This document shows, piece after piece, positions 43,550 to 54,908 of a stretch of 64,000 bases of DNA (within the stretch, counting starts at the first letter, position 1; every line of letters begins with the position of its first letter). The notes below the pieces were generated by a model. It was given only the letters and a program-made list of their open reading frames with translations, did no database searches and was not told the origin of the DNA. Where the stretch lies: the NCBI RefSeq assembly GCF_964237555.1, contig NC_091437.1, positions 72,349,168 through 72,413,167 of the forward strand, in the 5' to 3' direction. Position numbers and translations under genes: made by a program. The DNA comes from Oryctolagus cuniculus. Lineage: Eukaryota; Chordata; Mammalia; Lagomorpha; Leporidae.

Positions 43550-43682
43550 GTTGTTTGTTTAATATCTATTTACTTATTTGAAAGGAAGAGTTACAGAGAG
43601 AGAGAGAGGTAAAGAGATCTTCCATCCCCTGTGCCTGCGATGGCTGAAGCTAGGAGCCTGGAACCCCACAATGCCAGCCCCA
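43550..43682 (-). mobile_element. Internally deleted C-type SINE with target duplication
   Basis: Only 133 bp: 3' end, GA block and a short 5' stub ending 'cacaatgccagcccc'. 'tgacaaagaccttg' and 'tgacaaagaaccttg' flank it, so deletion occurred at or after insertion, within intact borders. Confidence 0.82.
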
Positions 43683-45249
43683 TGACAAAGAACCTTGAGC
43701 AGCCCTTTGAGGCTGACATAGCCTGGGACCAGTTAGCCGAGGCAGACAGGAGACAGCTGCCCTCCTGAGGACAAGAGCAGCAGCCCAGACCTTCCTGGTT
43801 ACAAGGCCTTTAGGGTCTCCCTGCATGGGTCTGACACTGGTGTGGGTTATGCATAAGGCTGTGAGCATTGGAAGGTGCACACAGTGGGAGTTTCAACCAA
43901 TGAAACCAGTGCAGCAAGTCTGTTTTGATTCCTAAAAGTCTCCTTCCTCAATCTCAGAAGGAGCCCTCTTACTTGTTATTGGAAACTGATCTAAACCTGG
44001 GGAGAAGGAGGGACCTGGCACAGCTCTGAGACATGGCTGGGAGGCAAGGGTGCTCCTGGTGGGAGAGCGTGGGACAGACCCTGGGCAAGGGTGGGAGCCT
44101 GGGAGGGCAGTGCCTGGACTGAGAACTGTTGGGGTGGGCCATGGGTGTGCCCTGTCCTGGGAGACCAGGGGACATGGACCAAGGTGCTGTGCAGTGTGTG
44201 CTCTGAACCTCACCAGCCCTGCCTCCTGACACCTCCTCCAACCATGCCACCCTCAGTTTCCCACCTCTGCCTCTGAGCTAGCCTGGTAACTTTCAGGTCT
44301 TCCTTGGCTCCGCCATTGTAGCATCCTAGGAATTGCCCCTGTGTTGGGATCTGAGGCAGACAGAATGGTCTCTGTGCAGGGTGGGTAGCAGGGCAGACAT
44401 AGCAATGTGTGCCTTCCTCACGTGGGGCTCCACACTGTTGATTTTAAAAGGCTTGCCTCTGATTCCAGGCTTCCCTCCATTTTCAGTGCCCGGAATAGCT
44501 CCTCTTAGTTAACCCTCTTTACTTAATCCCTTTAAAGAAATACCTTGGATATTAATGGTAGCCTCAAAGCTAGGTCAGTTTTCTTTTCTTTTTAGAGAAG
44601 GCATCACCAAAAGACAGAATGAAATCCTGATGGGATAGGAGGGCATAAGTAGGTGTTCAAAGTTTAGAATATTGGGTGACCAAATCTGGAGGACTTACTG
44701 TAAATGGCATATAAATATGCAATTTAATAGAGTTCAAATTGAGGACTGACAGCAGCAGGGAAGGTAATGATCCCTTTTTGGGGGGATAGCATAACAGCAT
44801 GAATTCTCAGTCACTTTTGAGAAGTCATGTCAACCCTCATTCACCCTGCAAAGACAATAATTTCTATTCAGCAAGACAGTCATTAAAAATATGCATGAAA
44901 GAGTCATAAAAGATAGACCAAAGTCAGTGGCTGAAATGCATATTTCCTTCAGAAAACAGACTAGGAAAAATTGAAGTAAAATACTTGACAATCTTTGTAA
45001 TGTTTCAGTGATTGGTTTGGTGCCAGTTCCATTTTTATTAGACAGAAACTCAGTCATTAGAGAAAAATGGCGCTAGGGCTCTGACTGGATGCCTGCCAAC
45101 ATGTCTACAGGGGGCAGCACCCTGAGGGGCTGAGCCTGTCGGTGCGTGTCACATGATTGCAGTGGAAGGGATGCAGCAGAATGGTCTCAGCTGCAGCTCA
45201 GCTCCCTTCTCCTCTCCTCCCTCCTTCCTCCCTCCCTTTCCTCCACGTG
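43683..45249. other. GC-rich then AT-rich low-repeat region
   Basis: 43930-44300 is GC-rich with several overlapping Pro/Ser-rich reverse frames of 60-93 codons (artefact-like). 44500-45060 is AT-rich. No recognised transposon or gene. Confidence 0.35.
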
Positions 45250-45430
45250 TTCATTGAGCATGTACCATGCACCAGAAGCTGTTCCAGCCATTGGGAGAGA
45301 AAGAGAGACAAAGCCCGCTTTCCCCTTAAGCTTACTATGTAGTGGATGAGAGAAAACCAATTACACAACTGTAGAGAGTGAGTAGTTCCCTGTTAGAATG
45401 GGATAAATAGAGGCTCTGTAGTGAGGTAAG
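45250..45430 (-). mobile_element. LINE-2 3'-end relic, antisense
   Basis: 'tcattgagcatgtaccatgcaccagaagctgttccagccattggga' followed by 'gcttactatgtagtggatgagag' and 'aattacacaac' is the classic reversed L2 3' end. Confidence 0.68.
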
Positions 45431-45664
45431 GTGGTTAGGGTGTGAAGGGTTACCCAGAGCCACTTCCCAGAAATGCGCTGTGTGGGTAACTGTACACATG
45501 ATCCACTCCATGGGTGCCTCTGGGGTACTTGGCCCCTCATTACTTTTCTGGCTTACCTGCCTGTGAGCTGTACTGTAACTATAGGTACAACCATATTCTT
45601 TCCCATATTTTGGAGGCCTCTGTAGACTTCTTGTTTGAAGCATGAAATGTGCATAGACTCCTTT

Positions 45665-45790
45665 CATGCTTAGCAGAGCCTTATGATGTGGGTGCAGCTG
45701 TTATCCCTTTTTGCCAGAGGACATTGGGGCATGGAGAGCCCTAACTGGAACTCAGACAGCCTGGCTGTGCGTTTTATACCACCTGCCTGT
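45665..45790 (-). mobile_element. MIR SINE relic, antisense
   Basis: 'gcagctgttatccctttttgccagaggacattggggcatgg' then 'aactcagacagcctggctgtgcg' matches the reversed MIR order. Confidence 0.65.
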
Positions 45791-46454
45791 CTTGCCCAGT
45801 CCTGGCCACTTGGATCTTCATTCCCCTGGAGGACCATCAGAAAGTTATCTCTCTGAACGGCACACCCCTCTCCACAGCCCCCACCTGCTCTGCTCTGCCT
45901 TGGGTGTGGCCACTCAGCTTGGGTGGGAATAGTCAGCAAGTCCCCAAATGTAAAACCACATCTAAGAATCCACAGATGTTCTGATGCCACTGACTCATCC
46001 CAGCAAGGCATCTCGGTGCAGCTGGAAGCTGATGGGCTGGTGGGGGTGAGCATGGGAAGATTTCATCTCTAAAGGGTGATGCGATGCTGAGGGCGATCGT
46101 GTGGTGTCGCTTTCCATCTTGGAAGTCTGTGCATGGCTCTGAGTCAGCCGCAGCTGCATTACTCTGCTGCATATGTTCAGAATGTGGAGTCTGGGGGAGG
46201 TTGGCGCCAGCCTCTGTCAGAAGTGGCATGCTCCAGACCCTAGAGGAATGCTTGGGACATTTGGATTGGTCTCCTCTGGCATCACGGAATATTGTGTTTG
46301 GGGAATCAGGATAGTTTGGCTCTCAACAGTGCAGCCTTATAACACACCTGAGTGCCCACAGTTCCTGCTTGCACCTGGGAGTCACTGTCAAGTCCTTAGG
46401 CAGCCATTAAGAGAGGGATGGTTCATGTTCCCCGTGGAAAAGCGCACTCAAGGC
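45791..46454. other. No recognisable feature
   Basis: Unassigned. Forward frames of 73-118 codons overlap each other, with no domain or splice support. Confidence 0.35.
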
Positions 46455-46985
46455 AAAGCTGCACTTTGGATGATGATAATCATCATCATTGTCATCATTA
46501 TGATATCATCATCACCTAGCATTCAATGAGAGCTTTTTCTTTTTTTATTAGTATTTATTGATTTATTTGAAAGGCAGAGTTACAGAGAGAAAGAATCTTG
46601 CATCCTCTAGTTCACTCCTCAAACAACTGCAATGGCCTGCGCTTGGCAATTTGGAAGCCAGGAGCTTCGAACTCCATCTGGATTTCTCATGTGGGTGTCA
46701 GGGGCCCAAGCACTTGGGCTGTCTTCTGCTGCTTTCCCAGGTGCATTATCAGGGAGCTGGATTGGAAGTGGAGCAGCCAGGACTTGAACTGGTGCCTATA
46801 TGGGATGCTGGCATTGCAGTTGGAGTCTTAACCTGCTGTGCTACAATGCTAACTCTATCAATGAGTGCTCTTTCAAGGTCAGGAATTGAGAAATGTGCTT
46901 GTCCCCGTAATGGACCTGTAGAACTAGGTACAATTACTGTTCATCAGTGAGGAAACTAAGGCAAGTTACCCAAAAGTTGTATTAA
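46455..46985 (-). mobile_element. MIR SINE relic, antisense, split by a C SINE
   Basis: The left part has '(atc)n' trinucleotides and 'ctagcattcaatgagagc'. The right part after 46875 has 'caattactgttcatcagtgaggaaactaaggcaagttac', the reversed MIR core. Confidence 0.68.
46540..46857 (-). mobile_element. C-type SINE inserted in the MIR
   Basis: Reverse copy from oligo(T) to 'gtgctacaatgctaactcta'. The 17-bp repeats 'tcaatgagagctttttc' (46523-46539) and 'tcaatgagtgctctttc' (46858-46874) differ at two positions. Confidence 0.9.
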
Positions 46986-47394
46986 ATATCCTCAAAAACA
47001 AATTTGAGGTTTTGGGGTTGGGGAGCTAGTCTTGTGGCTGACACTCTGCTTTGAGCATAGAGTAAAATTATCTTTAGGAGCATTTTTGCCTAGAAACAAA
47101 AAGCCCATAGGAGGGCCCTGTGGAACCTGGAAGTGTATCTGTGGCATGTGTGTGACACACTCACACTCACACACATGGTGCCCACTGGGAGGCCCAGAGT
47201 GAGCTCCTACAGATGCACAGTCAGTGCACAGCACCGTCTGCAGCTCCCTTGGTGTGTGGAAGTCCAAATCCCTCTTGGCACCTCTCTCCCCCTCATTTAT
47301 AACTGATCTCAATAACCAAGGGGAGCATTGGACCTCAGCAGATGAGAATAGTTCAGAAAAATAATGCTAAAATAGAATTGAAAGATAAACTTAG
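46986..47394. other. No recognisable feature
   Basis: Unassigned. A 106-codon reverse frame (46992-47312) has no recognisable domain. Confidence 0.35.
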
Positions 47395-47505
47395 TGGCAG
47401 GCATTGAGCCTAGCAGTTTAAGATGCTGATTAAAATGTTTGCACCCTATATCAGAGTACCTGGATTCCATACCTGGCTCTGGCTTCTGATTACAGCTTTC
47501 TGCTA
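47395..47505 (+). mobile_element. C-type SINE 5' fragment, sense
   Basis: 'ggcaggcattgagcctagcagtttaagatgctg' to 'ctgattacagctttctgctaatt' is the head of an old C SINE. It stops at an antisense copy. Confidence 0.65.
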
Positions 47506-47506
47506 A

Positions 47507-47843
47507 TTACTTTATTTGAAGGTAGCATTACAGAGAGAGATGGGGTGGAGGAGGGGGAGAGAAAGAGAGAGAGAGAGAGCAAGAGAGAGAGCAAGAGAGC
47601 GAGAGTGCTTCTATCTGCTGATTCACTCCCCAGATGACTGCAATAGCCATGGCTGGGCTAGACTGAAGCCAGGAGCCAGGAACTCTATCCTGGTCTCCCA
47701 CAGGGATCTAAGCTTGTGGGCCACCAGATGCTGCCTTCCAGGAACATTAGCAGGGAACTAGATTGGAAGCAGAGTGTCCGGGACTTGCTGTAGCACTCTA
47801 ATCTGGAATGTTGGCTTCACAGACTCAGACCTAGCCTGTTTTA
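47507..47843 (-). mobile_element. C-type SINE, antisense
   Basis: 'tttatttgaaggtagcatta' start, about 60 bp of GA/GC-interrupted repeat, and a body ending near 'cctagcctgttttacctgcc'. It forms an inverted junction with the fragment at its left. Confidence 0.82.
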
Positions 47844-49404
47844 CCTGCCCCTTTATATTCCATTTTAATGGAATTGTTATTCCTGTGAAAACTTTGCTTT
47901 ATCCCAATCAAAAGTCTACTTTCCTCAACCCCTCCCTTGTCCCCATCTTTCTTGCCTCCTCTCTGTCTCCCTTTTCTCTTGTTACACAGCTTTGCATACA
48001 ATTTTAGCATCCTTTTAAGCCTGAGATTTGAGCCACTGTCCTGTGAAAGTGCCCCATGAGTGGTTTCTGTGTCGCTTAGCTTCAAAGGTTTGGTTAAAAA
48101 AATCACTCTCTAGCTCTGCAGTCAGAGATGTCATTAGGAAGCAGCCTGCCGAGTTCACCAAGAGCACTAAACAACCAAATGTTCAGCGGAAATTATTTTT
48201 TGAAATGTTACAATCACCTGGTTGTTTTCAGTTGCTCCTATTTCTCAGATCCTAAAAAGAATGCACACAGCCACAGGAAAGGCCCAGCAGGGGATGTTTG
48301 AGATCATTTTCCTCTGTGGCACTCAGATCACTGAGAAAGCCAAGAAATGAGCTATCGCCGATTCTGTCTGTTAACTGTCTTCATTCCCTTTCTCTCTGTT
48401 AGGACATATGCACTGAAAGTGGATTCATGGAGACCCTTTTGTCCTGGATGTGCTATTCCAAGGCCCTCTAGGGTGTGTGGAACACTGCCTGCCTCACCCC
48501 TACTGCACAATTCAGTCTCACAAGTACTCAGCAAAAAGGGGCTGAGCCTCCTGTGGGGCATGGCATGGAGGGCCTGGACCCTGCCACGCTGTTGGCTTTC
48601 GGCAGCCATGCAGAGCCCTTTGCTCCCCTGTCTTGCTTGCTGTGTTTGCCTCCTCTTCTGAGCAGCCATCAAACCAGATTCCTGCACACAGTGGGAGATG
48701 TTTGCATGTCTGTTCTGCAGAGGACATCTGGTTTTGGATGCTGTTGGATTTTGTTCAGGCTTCCTGTGAACTACTACTTTCTTATCCCTAGCTGCTATAG
48801 GGTCTGACATAAAGAATTCCTGGGTTTGCTTTGTGTTTGTGATGACTGAGCGCCCACAAGAGGATCACTCTGTGGGTGGATAAGGTCTACAGGTGATTTA
48901 GTTCCCTAGACCTGCTGGGTTATGAACACAGGTAGTTTGGTTACCTATGCTACAGAGACTCCAAGAACTTCAGTGATCTTTCGTTTCTCCTTGTAGCCTC
49001 CTTTCTTGTGGTTTGTGTGGGCTAAGTTGGGTTTCCAGTGGGTTTCACTTTGAGGTTATCTGAATCCTAAGTTGCTTGTTACAGCAGATTTGAGATAGGT
49101 TTAAAAGTTTGCAATGAGTATCATTTTGGAAGTTTGAGTTCGGGTGCTGTTTCTGTTCCTTTGTGTAATCCAAGGTTTTTAGGCTGCATGGTCTGGGGGT
49201 AGGAATAAGCCACAAAGAGAGAGATTCAGGAATATTTTTCTGTATATATCTGTGCACACAATTCAGGAATCCTAGTCCTTAAATTTCTCCCAGTTGTTTC
49301 TGAGAATCTTCAACGGTTGTCCCATATGTCCCAAGGCACTGAGTCTCTGAGCTACTCACTGCTTATCATCATCCAGTTTAATGCTCTGGCTTAGGTGTTG
49401 AGTT
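47844..49404. other. Low-repeat region
   Basis: No transposon recognised over 1.5 kb. At 48347-48810 frames of 104-152 codons overlap on both strands; none has a domain. The rarity of repeats here makes it a candidate for conserved non-coding sequence. Confidence 0.35.
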
Positions 49405-49846
49405 CTACCATTTTTATTTTTTAATATTTTATTTAAAGTATGCAAATTTCATGTATACAGATATACTTCCCACCCTGTTCCTACCCTTCCACTTCCTTTT
49501 CTCCTATTCCCTCTCTTAATTTTTATAATGATCTGCTTTCAGTTTACTTTATAGTCATCAAATTAACCCTAACTAAGTAATGAGTTCAACAAATAGCATG
49601 AAGAAAAAAAATTGTTCCTCAACAGTAGAGACCAGGGCTGTAAACAATTATCAAATCTCAGTATGTCAATTTAACTCCTATACATTACATTTTTGGTACT
49701 TTATTAGTTACCACAGATCAGAGAAAACATATTGCATTTGTCTTTCTGGGACTGGTTTGTTTCACTAAGTATAATGGTTTCCAGTTGCATCCAGTTTGTT
49801 GCAAAAGACAATATTTCATTTTTTGGCTGAGTAGTATTCCATAACA
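49405..49846 (-). mobile_element. Lagomorph LINE-1 3' end, antisense
   Basis: T/A-rich tail, 3' UTR with the 'cctgttcctacccttccac' C-rich stretch, and from about 49704 the ORF2 terminus (a '..SFATNWMQLETIILSE' type frame, with 'FSLI' end). It breaks at 'agtattccat', against a CA/CCCA microsatellite. Confidence 0.82.
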
Positions 49847-49888
49847 CACACACCCACACCCACCCACCCACCCACACACACACACACA
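49847..49888. repeat. (CA)n/(CCCA)n microsatellite
   Basis: About 42 bp of mixed CA and CCCA units exactly at the junction of two LINE-1 3' ends. Confidence 0.92.
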
Positions 49889-50364
49889 AATTTCTTTGGA
49901 AAAAAGAAATTTTTTATTCAAGGAATACAAACTTCATGCATTTTATAAGTACAACTTTAGGAATATAGTGATTCTTCCCACTGTACCCACACTCCCACCC
50001 TTCTTCCTCCTTCCTCTCCCATTCCCAGTCCCATTATCCACTAATATCCATTTTCAATTCACTTTATACACAAAAGACCAACTATATACTAAGTAAATAG
50101 TTCAACAATTTATACACACACACAGGAAAACTGTTCCTCAACAGTTGAGACAAGGGCTGTTCAAAGTCATTGCATCTTGAAGTTAATTTCACTTTTTTTT
50201 AAAAGAAACTTAACTTTAAACAAGCACCCAAGAATGATATATCTTTTATGAGTACTTAGACATATCTATAACTTATAAGACATAGGAATATCCTCTCCCT
50301 AACACATTAAAAGAAAGTAAGTCCTTGAGAACAAGTTTTATTATTAATTAAGAAAGCACCTAAG

Positions 50365-50438
50365 TGTCGCTCCCCCTCTTCATGGAGGAACGACACTAAA
50401 CCCTGCCTAGGCTTCATATCCGAGTCACGGCACCATTA
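50365..50438 (-). repeat. Single 74-bp PBS/leader/U5-end unit of LTR copy B
   Basis: It holds the reversed tRNA-His primer-binding site (50418-50435, 18 of 18 matching copy A) and a second copy of the terminal LTR bases, so that TGTCGCTCCCC occurs at both 50365 and 50439. Confidence 0.92.
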
Positions 50439-50920
50439 TGTCGCTCCCCCTCTTCATGGAGGAACGACACAGGACCCTGCGCTGTTCTTTTGTCTGCTCG
50501 GCCCTCCCCGGGTTTGCTGCTGGTTCTTCCCGGGTTGGCTACCGTCCCTTCCACCTCCGTGGAAGGGCAGTTCCCCCTAGCCACTTTCCCCACTTCCGCG
50601 GGGGAGCGGCACACTGCCGGCCGGCTCTCTCGGGGGCTGCACAGGTGTTCCTTCAGATAGATGTTCCCTTTAGATGTTCCTCATGCATGTTGTCTCTCTC
50701 CTCCTTTATAGTCCTCTTCCTCCAATCCCAACTCTGCTACCCACATGCCGAGTACGCTGCTCTCCTCCAATCAGGAGCAGATCCTGCAGCTTGTCAAGTT
50801 GGTGAAAGGCAGCTGGGTAGAAGCTGTTTGCTCCTCTCCCAGCGCCATATTGTGGGAGAGCAGATGCATAGAATAAGTCTTAATTCCAGTAACTTAGTCT
50901 AGTTCGAGTTGCTCCCCACA
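50365..50920 (-). mobile_element. Endogenous retroviral LTR (copy B) with one extra 74-bp unit
   Basis: The LTR proper is 50439-50920 (482 bp, reversed), preceded in + coordinates by one PBS/leader/U5-end unit (50365-50438). 'ctaag' flanks it directly (50360-50364 and 50921-50925). Five bases are shared; a sixth may have mutated. Short frames across it are not genes. Confidence 0.85.
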
Positions 50921-52452
50921 CTAAGGAAACAAGTAATGGAGTTAGATGCTTAGCATAACTAAAACTTATGAGACATAAGAATATCCTCCACTTAATACAC
51001 TAAAACAAAATAAATCTTTGAGAGCAAATTTTACTGTTAACTCTCAATACAACTCTTTGAGGACAAAGGTCCTGCATGGTGAGTTAGTGCACAGTGACTC
51101 CTATTGTTAATTTAACAATTGACACTCATGTATGATGTCATACATGACTGAGGCTCTGATATGAGTTGCCTAGGCTATGGATGCCTTTTGAATCCACAAA
51201 CTCTGTCAGTATTTTACAAGGCCATAGCCAAGTGGAAGTTCTCTCCTCCCTTTAGAGAGAAGTACCTCCTTCTTTGATGACCACTTCTTTCCACTGGGAT
51301 TTCATCCACCAAGGTCATTCTGTCAGACATTTTTTGCCACAGTGTCTTGGCTTTCCATGCCTGAAATGCTCTCGTGGACTTTTCAGCCAGACCAGAATGC
51401 CTTAAGGGCTGATTCTGAGGTCACAGTACTACTTAAAGCGATTATCATTCTATGAGTCTGCTGTGTGGAAATCTTCCCATGTTGGAGCACTCACTCTTTT
51501 TAATTCTATCTATTATTATTACCAGAAATTTAATTCTATTTATATAACCACTTTAACACTTAATCCTATCTATATGATCACTTTAGTACTTGATCTTATC
51601 CATATGATCACTTTAACACTTAAAATCCTATTTTTACCACCCAGCTTAAGGGGATATAGGGCCCCATGGCAAGTTTTTAAATTGTACCTTTGGAAGTAAG
51701 TCCGTAGGAATGTATACAGAACTATACAGCTTTACAGTCATAAATTTCATACACTTCATAATTACAACTTTAGGAACACGGTGATTTTTCCCACTGTGCC
51801 AGCCCTCCCACCAATACTCCTACCCCCTTCCTCCTCCCTCTCTTATTCCCACTCTTACTTTTTTTTTTTACTAAGATCTATTTTCAATTAATTTTATACA
51901 CATATGATTAACTCTATGTTAAGTAAAGAGTTCAACAAATAGTATAAAAAAACTGTTCCTCAACAGTCAAGACAAGAACTGTTCAAGCCATTGCTTCTCA
52001 AAGTGTCAATTTCATTTTTACAGATTCCCTTCAGGTACTCTGTTAGTTATCACAGGTCAAGAAGAACATATTGTAATTGTCCTTTGGGACTGGCTTATTT
52101 CACTAAGTATCATATTTTCCAGTTGCATGCATTTTGTTGCAAATTACTGGATTTGACTTTTTTTTTTATACTGCTGTGTAGTATTCTATGGTGTATATAC
52201 TCATAATTTCTTTGTCCAGTCTTCAGTTGATGGGCATTTGGGTTGATTCCATGTTTTAGCTATTGTGTATCGAGCTGCAATAAACATGAGGATACAGATC
52301 ACTCTTTCATATGCTGATTGCATTTCCTTTGGATAAATTCCCATGAATGAGATGGTAGGTCTATATTTGGATTTTTGAGGTATCTCCATACTGTCTTCCA
52401 CAGTGCTGTACCAGCTTACATTTCCACCAACAGTGGATTAGGGTACCCTTTT

Positions 52453-53542
52453 TTAGAAGGTTTTTATTTATGAATATAAATTTCATAGGTATAGCTTTTA
52501 GGACTACAGTGATTGCTCCCCTCATTCCTTCCCTCCCACCCCAACTCCCATCCCACCTCCTAACTCCCTCTCCCATCCCATTCTTTATTAAGGTTATTTT
52601 TAAATTAACTTTATATACAGAAGACCAACTCTATACTAAGTAAAGATTTCAGCAGTTTGTATACCCCCCCACACCAGGTGTAAAGTACAGATTGAGAGCA
52701 AGTATTACAGTTATTTCTCATAGTATAACTCATTAAGGACAGAGGTCCTACATGGGGAGTAAGTACACAGTGACTCCTGTTGCTGATTTGACAGTTAGCA
52801 CTCGTATTTTTGACGTCAGCGACTACTTGAGGCTCTTGTCATGAGCTTCCAAGGCTATGGAAGCCTTTTGAGTCCACAAACTCCATTGGTGTTTAGACAA
52901 GGCCATATGCAAAGTGGAAGTTCTCTCCTCCCTTCAGAGAAAAGTATATCCTTCTTTGATGGAACTTTCTTTTTACTGGGGTCTCATAGAGATCCTTCAT
53001 GCAGAACATTTTTAGCCACTTTGTCTTGGCTTTCCATGCCTGAAATGCTCTTGTGGGCTTTTAAGCCAGATTCAAATGCTTTAGGGACTGATTCAGAGGT
53101 CAGAGTGCTGTTTAGGGTGTTTGTAATTATAGGACTCTGCTGTGCGGACTGTTCCCCATGTTGGAACTTTCTCACATTTTTAAAAATTTTTATTTGTTTT
53201 ATTTGACAGGTAGAGTTAGACAGTGAGAGAGAGAGAGAGAGACAGAAAGAAAGGTCTTCCTTCTGTTGGTTCACTCCCCAAATGGCCGCTATGGCCGGCA
53301 CTGCACCGATCCAAAGCCAGGAGCCAGGTGCTTCTTCTGGTCTCCCATGCTGGTGCAGGGCCCAAGCACTTGGGCCAGCCTCCACTGCCTTCTTGGGCCA
53401 CAGCAGAGAGCTGGACTGGAAGAGGAGCAACTGGGAATAGAACTTGGCACCCATATGATGCTGGTGCTGCAGGCGGAGGATTAGCCATGTGAGCCATGGC
53501 GCCAGCACCACTTTCTCACATTTTAAATTTTATCTATTATTG
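52453..53542 (-). mobile_element. 5'-truncated LINE-1 3' UTR nested in the larger LINE-1
   Basis: A T-rich start after 'ttagggtaccctttt' (52438-52452) and resumption of the host ORF2 at 'ttaggatacctttt' (53543-53556) give a slightly diverged target duplication. Content is 3' UTR only ('tcttggctttccatgcctg' near 53023). It carries its own SINE. Confidence 0.82.
53181..53509 (-). mobile_element. SINE (CSINE2-related) with exact 15-bp target duplication
   Basis: 'actttctcacatttt' at 53166-53180 and 53510-53524. The body has 'gacaggtagagttagacagtgag' at its 3' side and 'gagccatggcgccagc' at its 5' end. Confidence 0.93.
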
Positions 53543-54575
53543 TTAGGATACCTTTTCCCCACATTCTTGCCAGCATTTGTTGTTTGTTGATTTCTGAAAG
53601 CCATTCTAACTGGGGTGTGGTGAAACCTCATTATAGTTTTGGTTTGCATTTTCCTGAGAATTTTTTTCATGTGTCTGTGGGCCATTTGGATTTCTTCTTT
53701 TGAAAAATGTCTGTAAAGTTCTTTGCCCATTTCTTCAATGGGTTATTTGTTTTGTTGTTGTTGAGTGTCTTGATATCTTTATATATTCTGGATATTAATC
53801 CTTTATCAGTTGCATAGTTTGCAAATAATTTCTCCCATTCTATCAGTTGCCTCTTCACTTTCTTGAGTGTTTCTTTTGAAGTACAGTAGCTTCTCATTTT
53901 GATGAAATCACACTTGTTAATTTTGGCTTTGACTGCCTGTGCCTCTGTGATCTTTTCCATGAAGTCTTTGCCTATGCCAATGTCTTGCAGGGTTTCCCCA
54001 ATGTTCTCTAATAATTTGATGCTATCAGGTTGTAAATTCAGGTCTTTAATCCATTTTGAATGGATTTTTGTGTAAGGTGTAAGGTAAGGGTCTTGCTTCA
54101 TACTTCTGCATGTGGAAATCCAGTTATCCCAGCACCATATATTGAAGAGACTGTCCTTGCTCCAGGGATTGATTTTAGTTCCTTTGTCAAATATAAGTTG
54201 TTTGTAGGTGCCTGGATTGATTTCTGGCATTTCTCTTCTGTTTCATTGGTCTATCCATCTGTTTTTGTACCAGTACCGTGCTGTTTTGATTAAAACTGCC
54301 ATATGGTATGTCTTGAAATATGGTATTGAGACTCCTCTAATTTTGTTTTTGTTGTATAAGATTGTTTTAGCTATTCTGGTTCTCCTTGTTTCTGTATAAA
54401 TTTTAACTTCACATTTTCTGTATCTGATAAGATTGTCCTTGGTATTTTGATTGGCACTGCATTGAATCTATAAATTGATTTTGGAAGTATGGACATTTTG
54501 ATGATGTTGATTCTTCTAATCCATGAACATGGAAGATTTTTCCATTTTTTGGTATAGTATTCTATTTCTTTCTTT

Positions 54576-54908
54576 TATTTTAATGATTTATTTTATTTAT
54601 TTGTAAGACAGAGTTACAGAGAGAGGTAGAGACAGAGAGGTCTTCCAACCGCTGGTTCACTCCCCAAATGGCTGCAACGGCTGGAGCTGTGCCGATCTGA
54701 AGCCAGGAGCCAAGAGCTTCTTCTGGGTCTCCCATACAGGTGCAGGGGCCCAAGGACTTGGGCCATCTTCCACTGATATCCCAGGCCACAGCAGAGAGCT
54801 ATATCTGAAGAGGAGCAGCTGGGACTAGAACCGGCGTCCATATGGGATGCTGGAGTTTCAGGCCAGGGCTTTAACCCACTGTGCCACAGAGCTGGCCCCT
54901 TCTATCCC
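54576..54908 (-). mobile_element. C-type SINE with target duplication
   Basis: 'ttctatttctttcttt' occurs left (54560-54575) and right (54909-54924). The body ends 'gccacagagctggcccc' followed by a few extra bases. Confidence 0.9.

Larger units (their letters stand above)
49892..51715 (-). mobile_element. Lagomorph LINE-1 3' UTR, antisense, split by LTR copy B
   Basis: Starts with 'gaaattttttattcaaggaatac', has the C-rich stretch near 49980-50030 and continues to 50359. It resumes at 50926 and runs through 'ttgccacagtgtcttggctttccatgcc' and 'aattctatctattattattacc' to about 51715. No ORF2 part remains. Confidence 0.82.

Noticed and set aside
50438..50902. 154-codon forward frame over LTR copy B
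   Set aside because: Antisense reading of an LTR; the same frame appears in pieces in the other LTR copies and has no domain.
53667..54230. 187-codon reverse frame as a host gene
   Set aside because: Sequence and position identify it as the C-terminal part of a LINE-1 ORF2 whose other parts lie in order around it.
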